Of a stretch of DNA of 64,000 bases, positions 8,386-17,563 are shown one piece after another. Origin of the DNA: JAYZDF01 sp036337945 (GTDB lineage Bacteria > Myxococcota > Kuafuiibacteriia > Kuafuiibacteriales > Kuafuiibacteriaceae); contig JAYZDF010000035.1 of assembly GCA_036337945.1 (NCBI GenBank), forward strand, positions 30,050 through 94,049, in the 5' to 3' direction. A model generated the notes under the pieces. That model was given only the letters and a program-made list of their open reading frames with translations, searched no databases and was not told where the DNA came from. How positions within the stretch are numbered: position 1 is the stretch's first letter; every line of letters begins with the position of its first letter. A program made the translations under genes and the position numbers.

Positions 8386-9715
8386 GAACGATCACGAACG
8401 GATTATTCGTACTCAAGGGCTTTTATCATTCCAAAATCCGCCTCGATTCCGAAGAGGCGACCTACTCATTCAAAGCGGAAAAATTTCAGCAATCGGTGGC
8501 ATCCCAGCTCATCCTCAAGCGGTGATAGCGGAATCTCCATACCTTGTTATGCCCGCTTTTTTTCAGCTTCGAGCTGCTCTACAGGAATCCTTTTTGGACC
8601 GGTACTTTGTCGCGACTCCGTCCCACGAGAACTTTCGTCACATACAAGTACCTCATGCGCTCGCCAATCTTTCGATTGAAGAAAAGGTGCTCAGTATAAA
8701 CTCAGGACTTCAACAATTGAGCCTATGCGGCACGTCTTGCGCTTCTCATCTCTTCTCTACACTCGATGAGGCCACTCGAATTACGAACATCCTCTCCAAA
8801 CATCGATTGCGAGGATTTTTGCTCCTCGACCTCGAATCGAGTTATCCGTTAAGCGAAATACCACGAATCTTAGAGCAAGTGCTCGCGCTCCAGGAAGAAC
8901 ACCCTGGGGTTTTGCGGGTCGGACTTTATTTTAGGTTCCCAAGAAGAAAGCTAACCCTGACGACGAAAAAAGCAGCTCTATTGGCCTACGAGAACAATCT
9001 TCCATTGTACGTTGAGACACCCGACTTATCGCTTGGCTGCATTGAAAAATTACTTCGAAACATCGACCTCCGCTCAAAAAACATTTCGTTACTCCCCCTA
9101 AAACTAACCGGGATCGATTCAGCAGAGGTCACTCAGCTTTTGTCCGATGAAAATATTTTTGTTCACGTAACGCCTTTGTTTCATTTACTCATGGGCGAGT
9201 CTCCTCCCGACTTGAAGGCCGCTGTCGATGCTAATCTATCAATTGCGGTTTCCTCACTTAGTGGGGCGACCCGCAGTCAGTACAATATCTTTCATGAGCT
9301 GTATCACCTAAGGCGATGGCTATCTCGACATTGTGATGATGCGGCTGTCCGAGCGTTACGAATGGCGACACTAATACCCGCCCAGAGCGCCGGGTTCTCG
9401 TCAGGAAAACTGAGTGTTGAACAAAGCGCTGACCTCCTTGCAATCGACGTTCGTAACACTAAATCGACAGACGTGAGTCATTTAGCAGACCTGATCATCG
9501 ATGGTGCTGAAACTCAAGTTCGTTCCCTGTGGGTTCGGGGAGAACCAATTAAGATTTCGCGCACCCCAATGCACGGAAAACATAACGAAGACACCAAGGT
9601 CTTTTCTCAGTTACGAGCAAAACTTAAATTACCATCACACGGTATGAATTTCTGGCCCTTCATAATGCAACTGAAGATCAAACGGCTGTTTCAACGTCTG
9701 CTCCCAGGAAATTAG
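8366..9715 (+). CDS. Amidohydrolase-fold protein lacking the HxH metal motif
   Basis: 449 residues with the architecture of dihydroorotase/imidazolonepropionase-type amidohydrolases: an N-terminal strand pair (GDLLIQSGKISAIGG), a VMPAFFQLRAAL segment, and a C-terminal composite part (AALRMATLIPAQSAG, GKLSVEQSADLLAIDV, DLIIDGAETQVRSLWVRGEPI). In active members the segment at about 61-72 reads PGFIDLHxH; here both His are replaced (Arg 69, Ala 71). The later Lys/His and Asp ligand motifs are not evident either. It is probably a non-catalytic relative, for example a binding or structural partner. No signal peptide is seen, unlike its two operon neighbours. Two in-frame ATGs (8366, 8372) are possible starts. 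The fold is likely, the loss of catalysis is inferred from missing ligands. Confidence 0.7.
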   Translation: MSMSTVENDHERIIRTQGLLSFQNPPRFRRGDLLIQSGKISAIGGIPAHPQAVIAESPYLVMPAFFQLRAALQESFLDRYFVATPSHENFRHIQVPHALANLSIEEKVLSINSGLQQLSLCGTSCASHLFSTLDEATRITNILSKHRLRGFLLLDLESSYPLSEIPRILEQVLALQEEHPGVLRVGLYFRFPRRKLTLTTKKAALLAYENNLPLYVETPDLSLGCIEKLLRNIDLRSKNISLLPLKLTGIDSAEVTQLLSDENIFVHVTPLFHLLMGESPPDLKAAVDANLSIAVSSLSGATRSQYNIFHELYHLRRWLSRHCDDAAVRALRMATLIPAQSAGFSSGKLSVEQSADLLAIDVRNTKSTDVSHLADLIIDGAETQVRSLWVRGEPIKISRTPMHGKHNEDTKVFSQLRAKLKLPSHGMNFWPFIMQLKIKRLFQRLLPGN

Positions 9716-9718
9716 ACG

Positions 9719-11944
9719 TTATTTGGGGCGACACGTAGCTTTGATATACGTGGGTTGGCCGGAGCGAATTCGAATCGTTTTCTTAATGACTCTGCAGGTC
9801 GGGTTTTTAAGTTGAATTTTATATCGGCCCGGAGAAAGAGGCCTACCCGGGCGAGGGTGACGATAAAGCTTACGTCCGTCGATATACACATCATACCACT
9901 TCTTGGAACCAGTGATTTTTATGGTGCCGGGTTGCATCCTTCTCGCTTTTGATGCGCGCGCTCCGGGATTCTGTGTGGTCGTTTCTTTCGTGTTGGAGTC
10001 TACCACCGTGCGGGGCGTCGCTACGGGGTCTGGTGCCTTCATCCTGACAGGTGCAGGCTTCTTCTCTACTTCAATGGCCACGACCCGAGAGGGGCCTCCA
10101 AGCTCAACGCCGCCAAAAATCGAGTTAGAGAAGAACCCGATTCCAAACACGAGAATAATCGCAATTCCGCAGGCTGCGAAGATTTGCCGGTGCATTTTTT
10201 CGCCGCTTGGTCGCTTGATTCCCAAATCTCGGCGCTTGAGTTCTGGGTCAACGAGAGCGTCAGCGACAACGAGGCTAGACGCTCGGTCGGAAGAGATCAT
10301 TTGGCGGTTATTCAAAAAGATAACGAGTCGTTGTCGCGAATCTATATCGAGATGGCGTAGAATGACGCTCTGCAATGCTCTCGTAAGGTCAAATGTCGAC
10401 GCAAAGCGTTGATTTGCATCCTTGGCTAGACAACTAAGGATGATATTTTCCATCTCGAAAGAAACATCTGGGCGTAGCTCTCGTAGAGAACGAGGGGGTT
10501 CGATAAGGATTTTTCGAGCAACATCCTGAGTTCCGTCGTCCTCCCAAGGCTTTTCACCTGTCAGGAACTCAAAAAGACATACGCCGAGGGAAAATAAATC
10601 TGCCCGAAAATCAATTTGCTCTCCTCGTATTTGCTCGGGAGACATGTAGGCCGGAGTACCAAGAGCCATGCCTATTTGCGTAATGTTAGATCGGCCAGGG
10701 TCTCTCGCAATTCCAAAGTCTAACAACTTGATCTCTCCAAGGTTAGACATCAAAACGTTCGACGGTTTTATATCTCGATGGATAATCCCTCTGTAGTGGG
10801 CATACTCGAGTGCAGATGCGATTTTGTAACCAATGATTGCGACAACGTCTTCCGGTAACTTCTGACAGTGCGCCAATACATCGAAGAGGTCCGTTCCCTC
10901 GACGTATTCCATGACGATATATGTTGTATCGAAGTCTTGGACGTAATCGTATATCTGGACGATATTCCCATGCTGCAAAGCCGCCATGCTTGTCGCTTCA
11001 CGTTCAAACCGGGCCATGACTTCGCGATCACTCAGTAGTTCCGGTCGCAGTTCCTTGATAGCGACCATACGATCAACGGATGTTTGAACAGCCTTATAGA
11101 TGACTGCCATTCCGCCAGAACCCAGTTCTCCAATCACTCGATAAGCCCCTAGTTTCATGTCGCTGCTGGTCTGGTTTACTCCGGCACGAACCGAACCTGT
11201 GGAAGGACGTCGTCCTCGCCCGGGCAAGTCTTCGGTTTTTTGAGCCTGTCTATAACGTTGGTAAGCTGACTCTACGGGCGGAACAATTGAGGGGACCGGA
11301 ACCAGCTCTGGTGCGGGTTCGTCGGCAGGCTCAGTCGCCCTGATGGCTTCGTGGGAGGGCAGGGGTGCCTCAGTTTCTCGGTCCTCTGTCTCACTGAAGG
11401 AATCTGTCGTTGATGGTTCTGAAGAATCTTCCTCACCCTTTTCATCCCGTCCGCGATCATCCATTTCTGCGAGGAACCCGGCAAACGGTGCCGGTGAAAC
11501 GGCTCTTTCGATGACTTCAAGGCGTTCTTTGTCATCGAGCATCTCTTTAGTTTCTGGAACCTCATCTTCCAAGTCTTCTTCTGACCGCTCGGCTGTCTTT
11601 ATTGTTTCAGACCTTGCAACTGCCACTGGATGTTGACTTTGCGTCTCCTCGTCGATGGGCGGTTCCGTGGGGGCTTGTTCCGGGGTAAGGCTGGGAGCTG
11701 GCTCAAGTCTCGTTTCCGCTGTAGACTCCATCGGTTGTGCAGCTAAAACGCCATCACGAGCTTCAAATTCAGTCGCTTGTGTCTCTTCTATTTCTTCTTG
11801 GATAACAGCTTGTATGTTCCCGTTTTGGGAGCTTTCAGCAGATTTTAGCGCGTCTACAGGTTCCTGCGCCTCCTCGAAGTGCGAGTTCGTGCCATCAGAC
11901 GCAACTGATGCGCTCTGGTCATTTTTCCCGATATTTTCGGACAC
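9719..11944 (-). CDS. Membrane-anchored Ser/Thr protein kinase with PEGA-like domain
   Basis: 741 residues. Residues 1-260 are an acidic, Glu/Pro/Thr-rich disordered region. A Hanks-type kinase domain runs from about 266 to 525: GELGSGGMAVIY glycine loop, AIKEL with K297, HRDIKPSN (389-396), DFG (409-411), GTPAYMSPEQ activation-loop end. All catalytic residues are present, so it should be active. One membrane span at about 587-606 (IFAACGIAIILVFGIGFF) follows, then a linker and a C-terminal PEGA-like module (about 672-741, with YDVYIDGRKLY and PGRYKIQLKNPTC) expected in the periplasm. The very long N-terminal region before the kinase is unusual; most relatives begin with the kinase. It diverges from rel and its end lies 3 bases from the convergent amidohydrolase-like gene. 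Confidence 0.9.
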   Translation of the reverse strand: MSENIGKNDQSASVASDGTNSHFEEAQEPVDALKSAESSQNGNIQAVIQEEIEETQATEFEARDGVLAAQPMESTAETRLEPAPSLTPEQAPTEPPIDEETQSQHPVAVARSETIKTAERSEEDLEDEVPETKEMLDDKERLEVIERAVSPAPFAGFLAEMDDRGRDEKGEEDSSEPSTTDSFSETEDRETEAPLPSHEAIRATEPADEPAPELVPVPSIVPPVESAYQRYRQAQKTEDLPGRGRRPSTGSVRAGVNQTSSDMKLGAYRVIGELGSGGMAVIYKAVQTSVDRMVAIKELRPELLSDREVMARFEREATSMAALQHGNIVQIYDYVQDFDTTYIVMEYVEGTDLFDVLAHCQKLPEDVVAIIGYKIASALEYAHYRGIIHRDIKPSNVLMSNLGEIKLLDFGIARDPGRSNITQIGMALGTPAYMSPEQIRGEQIDFRADLFSLGVCLFEFLTGEKPWEDDGTQDVARKILIEPPRSLRELRPDVSFEMENIILSCLAKDANQRFASTFDLTRALQSVILRHLDIDSRQRLVIFLNNRQMISSDRASSLVVADALVDPELKRRDLGIKRPSGEKMHRQIFAACGIAIILVFGIGFFSNSIFGGVELGGPSRVVAIEVEKKPAPVRMKAPDPVATPRTVVDSNTKETTTQNPGARASKARRMQPGTIKITGSKKWYDVYIDGRKLYRHPRPGRPLSPGRYKIQLKNPTCRVIKKTIRIRSGQPTYIKATCRPK

Positions 11945-12064
11945 ATCGGGACCCTAACCCTGATGTCCCAAAGTGGCCAGGGTTTTATTACGTGCAAAAA
12001 AACTTAGTATTTCCAAACACCTTACTTACTTTTTATGTCACACTATCAACTGACGGTTTAGTAA

Positions 12065-14236
12065 GTGCTCCGACTAAAAGACATTTTGGAGAGGGTCTCA
12101 ACCTACCATCCGGATGCAGACCTAGAGCTGATTAGGCAAGCCTACGTTTATTCAGCCAACGCACATCAAGGACAGGTTCGTAAATCTGGTGAGCCATACC
12201 TGATTCATCCACTGGAAGTTTGCGACCTTTTGGCGAGAATGCAGTTGGATGAATATGCGTTATGCGCAGGAATCCTTCACGACACAATTGAGGATACGAA
12301 AGCAACGCCCGAAGAAATAGAAGGCCTCTTCGGTAAGCAGGTGTCCGAAATCGTTGAGGGCGTCACGAAACTTTCAAATATGCCCTACAGCACTAGCCAT
12401 GAAAAGGCCGCCGAGAACTTTCGGCGAATGCTTGTCGCTATGGCGAAAGATATCCGCGTGATTCTGGTCAAGCTCGCGGACCGCTTACACAACATGAGCA
12501 CGCTGGAGCATATGAAGACCGAAAAGCAAGAGCGCATTGCACAGGAAACACTCGACATTTATGCTCCGCTTGCCAACCGGCTAGGTATTCATTGGCTGAA
12601 GGCGGATTTGCAAGACCTTTGCTTGAAGTATCTTCAACCGAAAGACTATTCAGATATTTCAGAGAAGCTTGAAAGTACCGCTAAAAATCGTGACGTTTAT
12701 ATTGAAAACATTAAGGCTCTTCTACAGTCCAAAATGGACGACCATAATATTCCATGTATTATCCAGGCCCGAGTCAAACATCTCTACAGTATCTGGCGAA
12801 AACTCAAGGCCCAAAACACTGAGTTCGAACAAGTTAATGACATCATCGCGTTCCGGGTCATCACCGACACTGTGCCGCATTGTTACGAGGCTTTCGGGCA
12901 CTGCCATGCGACGTGGAGGCCGGTCCCAGGCCGTTTCAAAGACCTGATCGCAACACCTAAACCGAACGGTTATCAATCTCTGCATACTACGGTGCTAGAT
13001 GGAGACGGAAATCGTATCGAAATTCAGATTCGCACGCAGCTCATGCACGACATTGCGGAGCAAGGTATCGCAGCCCATTGGCAGTACAAAGAAGGCAAAC
13101 CATCTCGAAAAGACGCTGAGAATTTTTCCTGGCTTCGCCAGTTGATGGACCTGCAAAAAGAGCTGAGCGACCCGACCGAGTTCATCTCGTCCGTAAAATT
13201 CGAACTATACGGTGATGAAGTTTACGTCTTTACGCCTCAGGGGGAGGTAAAAGAACTGGTGAATGGGTCAACACCGATTGATTTCGCTTACTCTGTTCAT
13301 TCTGAAGTCGGCCACCACTGCACAGGTGCCAAGGTCAACGGCAGAATTGTTCCTCTGAGATACCGACTCAAAAATGGTGACACAGTTGAGATCATTACGA
13401 GCAGCAATCAAAAGCCCTCTAAAGACTGGCTCAACTGGGTCAAGTCTAGCCGTGCGAGAAATAGAGTCAATCACTTCTTGCGGCAGGAGCAACGCCGACG
13501 AGCGGTAGAAATGGGACGTGAGATTCTCGAACGCGAAACGAAGCGGTACGGACGTTCTTTACAGAAACTTCTCAAGGGCAAGGCAAGTCCTGTGACGAAG
13601 CTCGTTGAAAACAGTCGGCAATATCACAGCGTTGAAGACCTCTATGCCGCACTTGGATACGGAAAGGTAACCGCTCAATCGGTAGTGCAAAAGCTACTAC
13701 CAGAGGACCTCATTCAAAGAGGTCCAAAAGAGACTTCTGAAAATAAACCTAAATCACGTCTCAGTCAGCTTTTTCATGCTGTAGCTAAAAAATCGAGCAG
13801 CGGGATTGTGGTGCAGGGCATTGACGATATACTGGTTCGCTTTGCGAAATGCTGTAATCCAGTTCCTGGCGACCCCATTATGGGCTTTGTCACTCGAGGC
13901 CGCGGAATCACTGTTCACAACATGTTGTGCCCTAAAGCTCTTGAGTTGGACCCCGCGCGAAAAATTGACGTTTCTTGGGACCCACGCATCACAGCGAACC
14001 GCGCAATCCAAATTCGCGTCATCACAGAAAACCGCCCTGGAATACTCGCAACTATCACACAAGAATTCACCGATACGGGCATCAACATCATCAATGCTAA
14101 CTGTCGCGGAAGAAAGGACCGAACAGCTGTAAATACCTTCATGGTATCAATCAAAGATAGTGGACAACTCAGACGGGTGATCAAGAACATCTCCCAACTG
14201 TCCGGTATCCACTCCGTTGAACGAGTTCAGGCGTAA
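12065..14236 (+). CDS. rel: Bifunctional (p)ppGpp synthetase/hydrolase Rel/SpoT
   Basis: 723 residues, the usual length. The GTG at 12065 gives MLRLKDILERVSTYHPDADL, which matches the normal N-terminus of the family, although no strong Shine-Dalgarno precedes it. The HD hydrolase domain shows HPLEV, GILHDTIEDT and LVKLADRLHNM, all intact. The synthetase domain (about 235-345) has IWRKL, FRVITD, FKDLIATPKPNGYQSLHTTV and EIQIRTQLMHDIAEQGIAAHW. A TGS domain follows (VYVFTPQGEVKELVNGSTPIDFAY), then the conserved Cys region (CCNPVPGDPIMGFVTRGRGI) and an ACT domain at the end (NRPGILATITQEFTDTGINI). Both activities should be present. It makes and degrades the stringent-response alarmone. It is transcribed alone, divergent from a kinase gene. 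Confidence 0.96.
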   Translation: MLRLKDILERVSTYHPDADLELIRQAYVYSANAHQGQVRKSGEPYLIHPLEVCDLLARMQLDEYALCAGILHDTIEDTKATPEEIEGLFGKQVSEIVEGVTKLSNMPYSTSHEKAAENFRRMLVAMAKDIRVILVKLADRLHNMSTLEHMKTEKQERIAQETLDIYAPLANRLGIHWLKADLQDLCLKYLQPKDYSDISEKLESTAKNRDVYIENIKALLQSKMDDHNIPCIIQARVKHLYSIWRKLKAQNTEFEQVNDIIAFRVITDTVPHCYEAFGHCHATWRPVPGRFKDLIATPKPNGYQSLHTTVLDGDGNRIEIQIRTQLMHDIAEQGIAAHWQYKEGKPSRKDAENFSWLRQLMDLQKELSDPTEFISSVKFELYGDEVYVFTPQGEVKELVNGSTPIDFAYSVHSEVGHHCTGAKVNGRIVPLRYRLKNGDTVEIITSSNQKPSKDWLNWVKSSRARNRVNHFLRQEQRRRAVEMGREILERETKRYGRSLQKLLKGKASPVTKLVENSRQYHSVEDLYAALGYGKVTAQSVVQKLLPEDLIQRGPKETSENKPKSRLSQLFHAVAKKSSSGIVVQGIDDILVRFAKCCNPVPGDPIMGFVTRGRGITVHNMLCPKALELDPARKIDVSWDPRITANRAIQIRVITENRPGILATITQEFTDTGINIINANCRGRKDRTAVNTFMVSIKDSGQLRRVIKNISQLSGIHSVERVQA

Positions 14237-14255
14237 TCGTTAGACTACGAGTTAC
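14233..14255. other. Hairpin between convergent rel and FAD-type gene
   Basis: GTAATCGT pairs with ACGAGTTAC around a 6-base loop (one bulged G at 14251), spanning the two stop codons. There is no T-run on either strand, so any role as a shared transcription end is only a possibility. Confidence 0.25.
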
Positions 14256-15763
14256 GAGTAGGTAACATCGCTTATGCGTTTGCCAAGCTCCTTTGGATGT
14301 TTGATGTTTCTCGTCTTCCGGTCCAACTCATCGCATAGCTGAAATGAGGACAGATATTCACCTTCAATGCCCAAGCCTGGCAGGATAGCTGGTCCGCCCA
14401 AGTGGATATTTTTGACCGCGGTCGCACTGGAGACATTCTCGAAACCAAGGTATCCAAGTCTGTCTACATCATAAAGCGGGTGGAAGAGGTTTTCAGTTGT
14501 CTTCTGAGATGACTTCGAATCCTCAAAAAGTGACCGTACACGTGGTTCCCCATCGTTTAGGAAAGGTATAAGACGTTGAATGCGCGCCTTGATGATTTTA
14601 TCAACCTTTTTCGAGACGTGCTCCTCAGCAGCACTCATAGGATATAAGGCCGTGATTCGTACCCTTGAGGTTCTACCTCCCTGGCTTGCAGCAATCGGTT
14701 CATTTATCAGCAATATCCCACGTTCTTTGGTAAAGTCTTCACTATCTTCACGGTTTTGTTTTCGGCCATTCATGAGCAGCACCAGCCGCTCCATGCCGGG
14801 CGGAAGAACATCTTCATTCACTTCAAACGTCAGACTATGAAGACTCGCATTTGGTCGCATGGCTTGAATCGTGCGTGCTAAACTTTTTGTGAGTTTTTGC
14901 GGCAAAACATCAATCCCTGAATGGTCGGAAGATGCGTCTATCAGATGATCCGACGAGATAGTGCGTCGACTGTTGGCTAACGTAATTTCAAATTGTCGGC
15001 CACGGACGGCGATTCCGTTCGCGGCATCGTTCCTGACTTCAAAGCCAGATCGGAGTGCGGACTGTACAAAAACGGAACGACTGGTTGGATGCCCAGCATG
15101 AGGAGCAATTCCGCGAAGCAGCCGAGCTAGAGGTCGAACGAATGCTGGTTGCGTGAGATCTTCTACATTACGAACGTCCAAATAGCTAATGAACGGGGCT
15201 ATACCTTCGAATAGGAGCTGGAGATTAGGCGTCGCTTCGAGCAAAAAGTCGGAAGCATCGAGAGTTTGCACTGTAGACTTGTGCCTGCGAGCTGCTACAT
15301 CGAAACTTCTTTTCGCAAAGAACCCTTGGGGAGGCACAGTACCGATTGTCTCCAATAATGTTGATGTCTGCTCCTCGAGCTCGTCGACGGAGAGAAAGAA
15401 TCCCTCAAGACTACCGCTTCGAAGGTTGCTCTTGGCGCGAGTTAGTTCTTTCACAAAGTCAGACCGAGTTCGAAGCACATCAATCCGCTCATCAGGATAA
15501 ATAACTTGTAAAATCGTATCGGCCAGCTCTCCTTGTCGAGTCTTTGGTGAACCTATATTCAATTCTTCATGAACTTTTTGCATGACGGAGGAGGCTTCGT
15601 CTTGCAATGACAGATCGAAGAAACCACTGGAGTGATTCTTTGACAACTCTCCTTGATCAACAAGAATACCCCGATATCCACGCTGAGCGAGCAGTGCGGA
15701 TATAATTGTTGCCGATAAAGTTCCACCCAGCACCGCAACTTCATAATGTTCCGAGACACTCAT
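14252..15763 (-). CDS. FAD/NAD(P)-binding oxidoreductase-like protein
   Basis: 503 residues starting with a Rossmann dinucleotide-binding fold: YEVAVLGGTLSATIISALLAQRGYRGILVDQ. The strand-turn-helix and the acidic end of the second strand are present, but the GxGxxG turn reads GGTLSA, so the third Gly is Ala. The middle contains charged helices and FEITLANSRRTISSDHLIDAS, the type of stretch that flanks the cofactor in FAD oxidoreductases. Near the C-terminus NIHLGGPAILPGLGIEGEYLS resembles the second FAD contact of phytoene desaturase and amine oxidase-like proteins. The substrate is unknown. It has an ATGA overlap with purN and is probably the last gene of the purM-purN operon, though a role in purine synthesis is not implied by its sequence. 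Confidence 0.7.
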   Translation of the reverse strand: MSVSEHYEVAVLGGTLSATIISALLAQRGYRGILVDQGELSKNHSSGFFDLSLQDEASSVMQKVHEELNIGSPKTRQGELADTILQVIYPDERIDVLRTRSDFVKELTRAKSNLRSGSLEGFFLSVDELEEQTSTLLETIGTVPPQGFFAKRSFDVAARRHKSTVQTLDASDFLLEATPNLQLLFEGIAPFISYLDVRNVEDLTQPAFVRPLARLLRGIAPHAGHPTSRSVFVQSALRSGFEVRNDAANGIAVRGRQFEITLANSRRTISSDHLIDASSDHSGIDVLPQKLTKSLARTIQAMRPNASLHSLTFEVNEDVLPPGMERLVLLMNGRKQNREDSEDFTKERGILLINEPIAASQGGRTSRVRITALYPMSAAEEHVSKKVDKIIKARIQRLIPFLNDGEPRVRSLFEDSKSSQKTTENLFHPLYDVDRLGYLGFENVSSATAVKNIHLGGPAILPGLGIEGEYLSSFQLCDELDRKTRNIKHPKELGKRISDVTYS

Positions 15764-16407
15764 AACGGGGAGAAAAGCACTCCTGCAGGCTTGTCGCTCA
15801 GATGGTGCTTTAGACCTTTAGAGAGCCTGTGCGCACCATTTGTTCCCAAGGTGAGACCATCAGTAAGTATAGATTTTAGTACTGCGGGATATAATTGATG
15901 TTCCAAGCGGAGGATTTTTTTGGAAAGTGAGAGTTCGTCGTCATCGACATCTACACTCAATGCCGCTTGTGCCAAAATAGGGCCAGTATCGACTCCTCCA
16001 TCTACCAGATGGACGGTACATCCCGAGATTTTGGCAAGTCCATTCAACGCCTGGCGCTGGCCGTGCAGCCCGGGGTACGCAGGTAGTAGGGCAGGGTGAA
16101 TATTCAAAATACGATTAGGAAAAGCTTCAAGCAGATTGTCTCCAACTATGCGCATAAAACCAGCAAGAACAACCCAGTCGACATTATGTTCGACGAGAGC
16201 GTCACGAATCGCCTGGTCGAACTCTTCTCGAATCGAATAATCACGGTGATTGATGAGTAAGGCAGGCACATTAGCAGTTTCTGCGCGCCGCAAAGCTTTT
16301 GCATCCGGATTATTAGAGATAACTACCGAAACCTGTTTTTTGATGTCGGGCTGCGACAGAAGAGCTCCAAGGTTGCTGCCAGAGCCTGATGCAAGGACAC
16401 CGATCAT
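15760..16407 (-). CDS. purN: Phosphoribosylglycinamide formyltransferase PurN
   Basis: Transfers a formyl group from 10-formyl-tetrahydrofolate to GAR in step three of purine synthesis. The ATG at 16407 gives MIGVLASGSGSN, the standard family N-terminus, and overlaps the purM stop by ATGA; an upstream ATG at 16416 would only add three residues. The catalytic Asn and His are in RILNIHPALLPAYPG and the catalytic Asp in GGVDTGPILAQ, all intact. The length (215) is typical. The C-terminus (LPSIL..HLSDKPAGVLFSPL) extends slightly past the usual end. It is coupled to purM upstream and to the FAD-type gene downstream. Confidence 0.96.
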   Translation of the reverse strand: MIGVLASGSGSNLGALLSQPDIKKQVSVVISNNPDAKALRRAETANVPALLINHRDYSIREEFDQAIRDALVEHNVDWVVLAGFMRIVGDNLLEAFPNRILNIHPALLPAYPGLHGQRQALNGLAKISGCTVHLVDGGVDTGPILAQAALSVDVDDDELSLSKKILRLEHQLYPAVLKSILTDGLTLGTNGAHRLSKGLKHHLSDKPAGVLFSPL

Positions 16408-17438
16408 TTGGCCCACTCCACAGCGGGGGGCTTACCGCTACCTTGAAGCTCACCAATAATGAACGCTGCGTCATCACCATTGGCCTCCAAAATCTCGATC
16501 GTTTTCTGTGCTTCTTCAGATTTGACCACCAAGATAAAGCCAATTCCCATATTAAAAGTTCGGAACATCTCTTGGTCCGCCACATTTCCTGCTTGTTGTA
16601 CCTTCGTAAATATCTCAGGGGCCTGCCACGTATCGCGGTCGATGATTGCACGTGTTCCTTGAGGAAGCACTCTCGGCAGATTCTCTACAATGCCACCTCC
16701 TGTAATATGCGCCATGGCATGAGGCGTAACCTGCTCCAGTAAAGCTTGAACTGGAGAAGTATATAAGGCCGTAGGTTCCAATAGCTGGTCGGCAAGTTCT
16801 CCTTGCAGCTCATGTCCGGCGTGCTCAAGCAAGGCTCTTCGTGCGAGTGAGTAGCCATTACTATGCAGTCCTCGACTTTTTATGCCAATGAGTAAGTCTC
16901 CTGGTACCGCTTGAGACCCATCTATAATTTTTGAACGGTCGACGACGCCGACAGCAAATCCTGCTAGGTCATATTCTCCCTCGGAATATAGTCCAGGCAT
17001 CTCAGCCGTTTCTCCGCCTACCAGCGTGCATTGACCACGACGACAGCCTTCGGCAATGCCACTTATGACCTGGTCTGCAACATCGACGTCGAGCTTTCCA
17101 GTTGCAAAGTAATCAAGAAAAAAGATTGGTTTAGCACCACAGGTCAGTATGTCGTTCACGCACATCGCTACGAGGTCGATTCCGACCGTATTGTGTTTAC
17201 CAGTTTCGAAGGCAAGCGCGAGCTTGGTCCCTACGCCGTCTGTTCCTGAGACCAGGACGGGGTCTTCCAAGTCTCCGGCAACGTCCTTGAGAGATATCAT
17301 GGAAGCGAAGCCGCCAACTCCTCCAAGTAAGCCATGACGGCTTTGGTTCTTTAAGCGCTTCTTGATGCGATCAACAAGTGCTTCGCCGGCGTCGATATCG
17401 ACGCCAGCATCTTTGTAGGTCAGCCCTGAATCAGACAC
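16404..17438 (-). CDS. purM: Phosphoribosylformylglycinamidine cyclo-ligase (AIR synthetase) PurM
   Basis: Closes the imidazole ring, FGAM plus ATP to AIR, in purine synthesis. 344 residues, normal length. It shows YKDAGVDIDAGEALVDRIK at the start, GGFASMISL, the DGVGTKLALAF nucleotide motif, GIDLVAMCVNDILTCGAKPIFFLDY, GGETAEMPGLY and HITGGGIVENLPRVLP, which cover the PurM-type N- and C-terminal domains. It leads a leftward operon with purN. The promoter should lie in the 125 bases between this gene and the divergent kinase. The other ring-forming genes purS, purQ and purL are about 18 kb away in the same window, so the pathway is split. Confidence 0.96.
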   Translation of the reverse strand: MSDSGLTYKDAGVDIDAGEALVDRIKKRLKNQSRHGLLGGVGGFASMISLKDVAGDLEDPVLVSGTDGVGTKLALAFETGKHNTVGIDLVAMCVNDILTCGAKPIFFLDYFATGKLDVDVADQVISGIAEGCRRGQCTLVGGETAEMPGLYSEGEYDLAGFAVGVVDRSKIIDGSQAVPGDLLIGIKSRGLHSNGYSLARRALLEHAGHELQGELADQLLEPTALYTSPVQALLEQVTPHAMAHITGGGIVENLPRVLPQGTRAIIDRDTWQAPEIFTKVQQAGNVADQEMFRTFNMGIGFILVVKSEEAQKTIEILEANGDDAAFIIGELQGSGKPPAVEWAK

Positions 17439-17563
17439 AGGCGGACCGTAAACAAAATGATCAAGCTATTCAAAGCCTAAAAGCCCGGAAAATTACATTG
17501 AGGAGGAGAAGAAGTGCGTTCCAGTCCACTTAGTGATAGCCTCCCGTAGAGGCGAGGAGCTTT

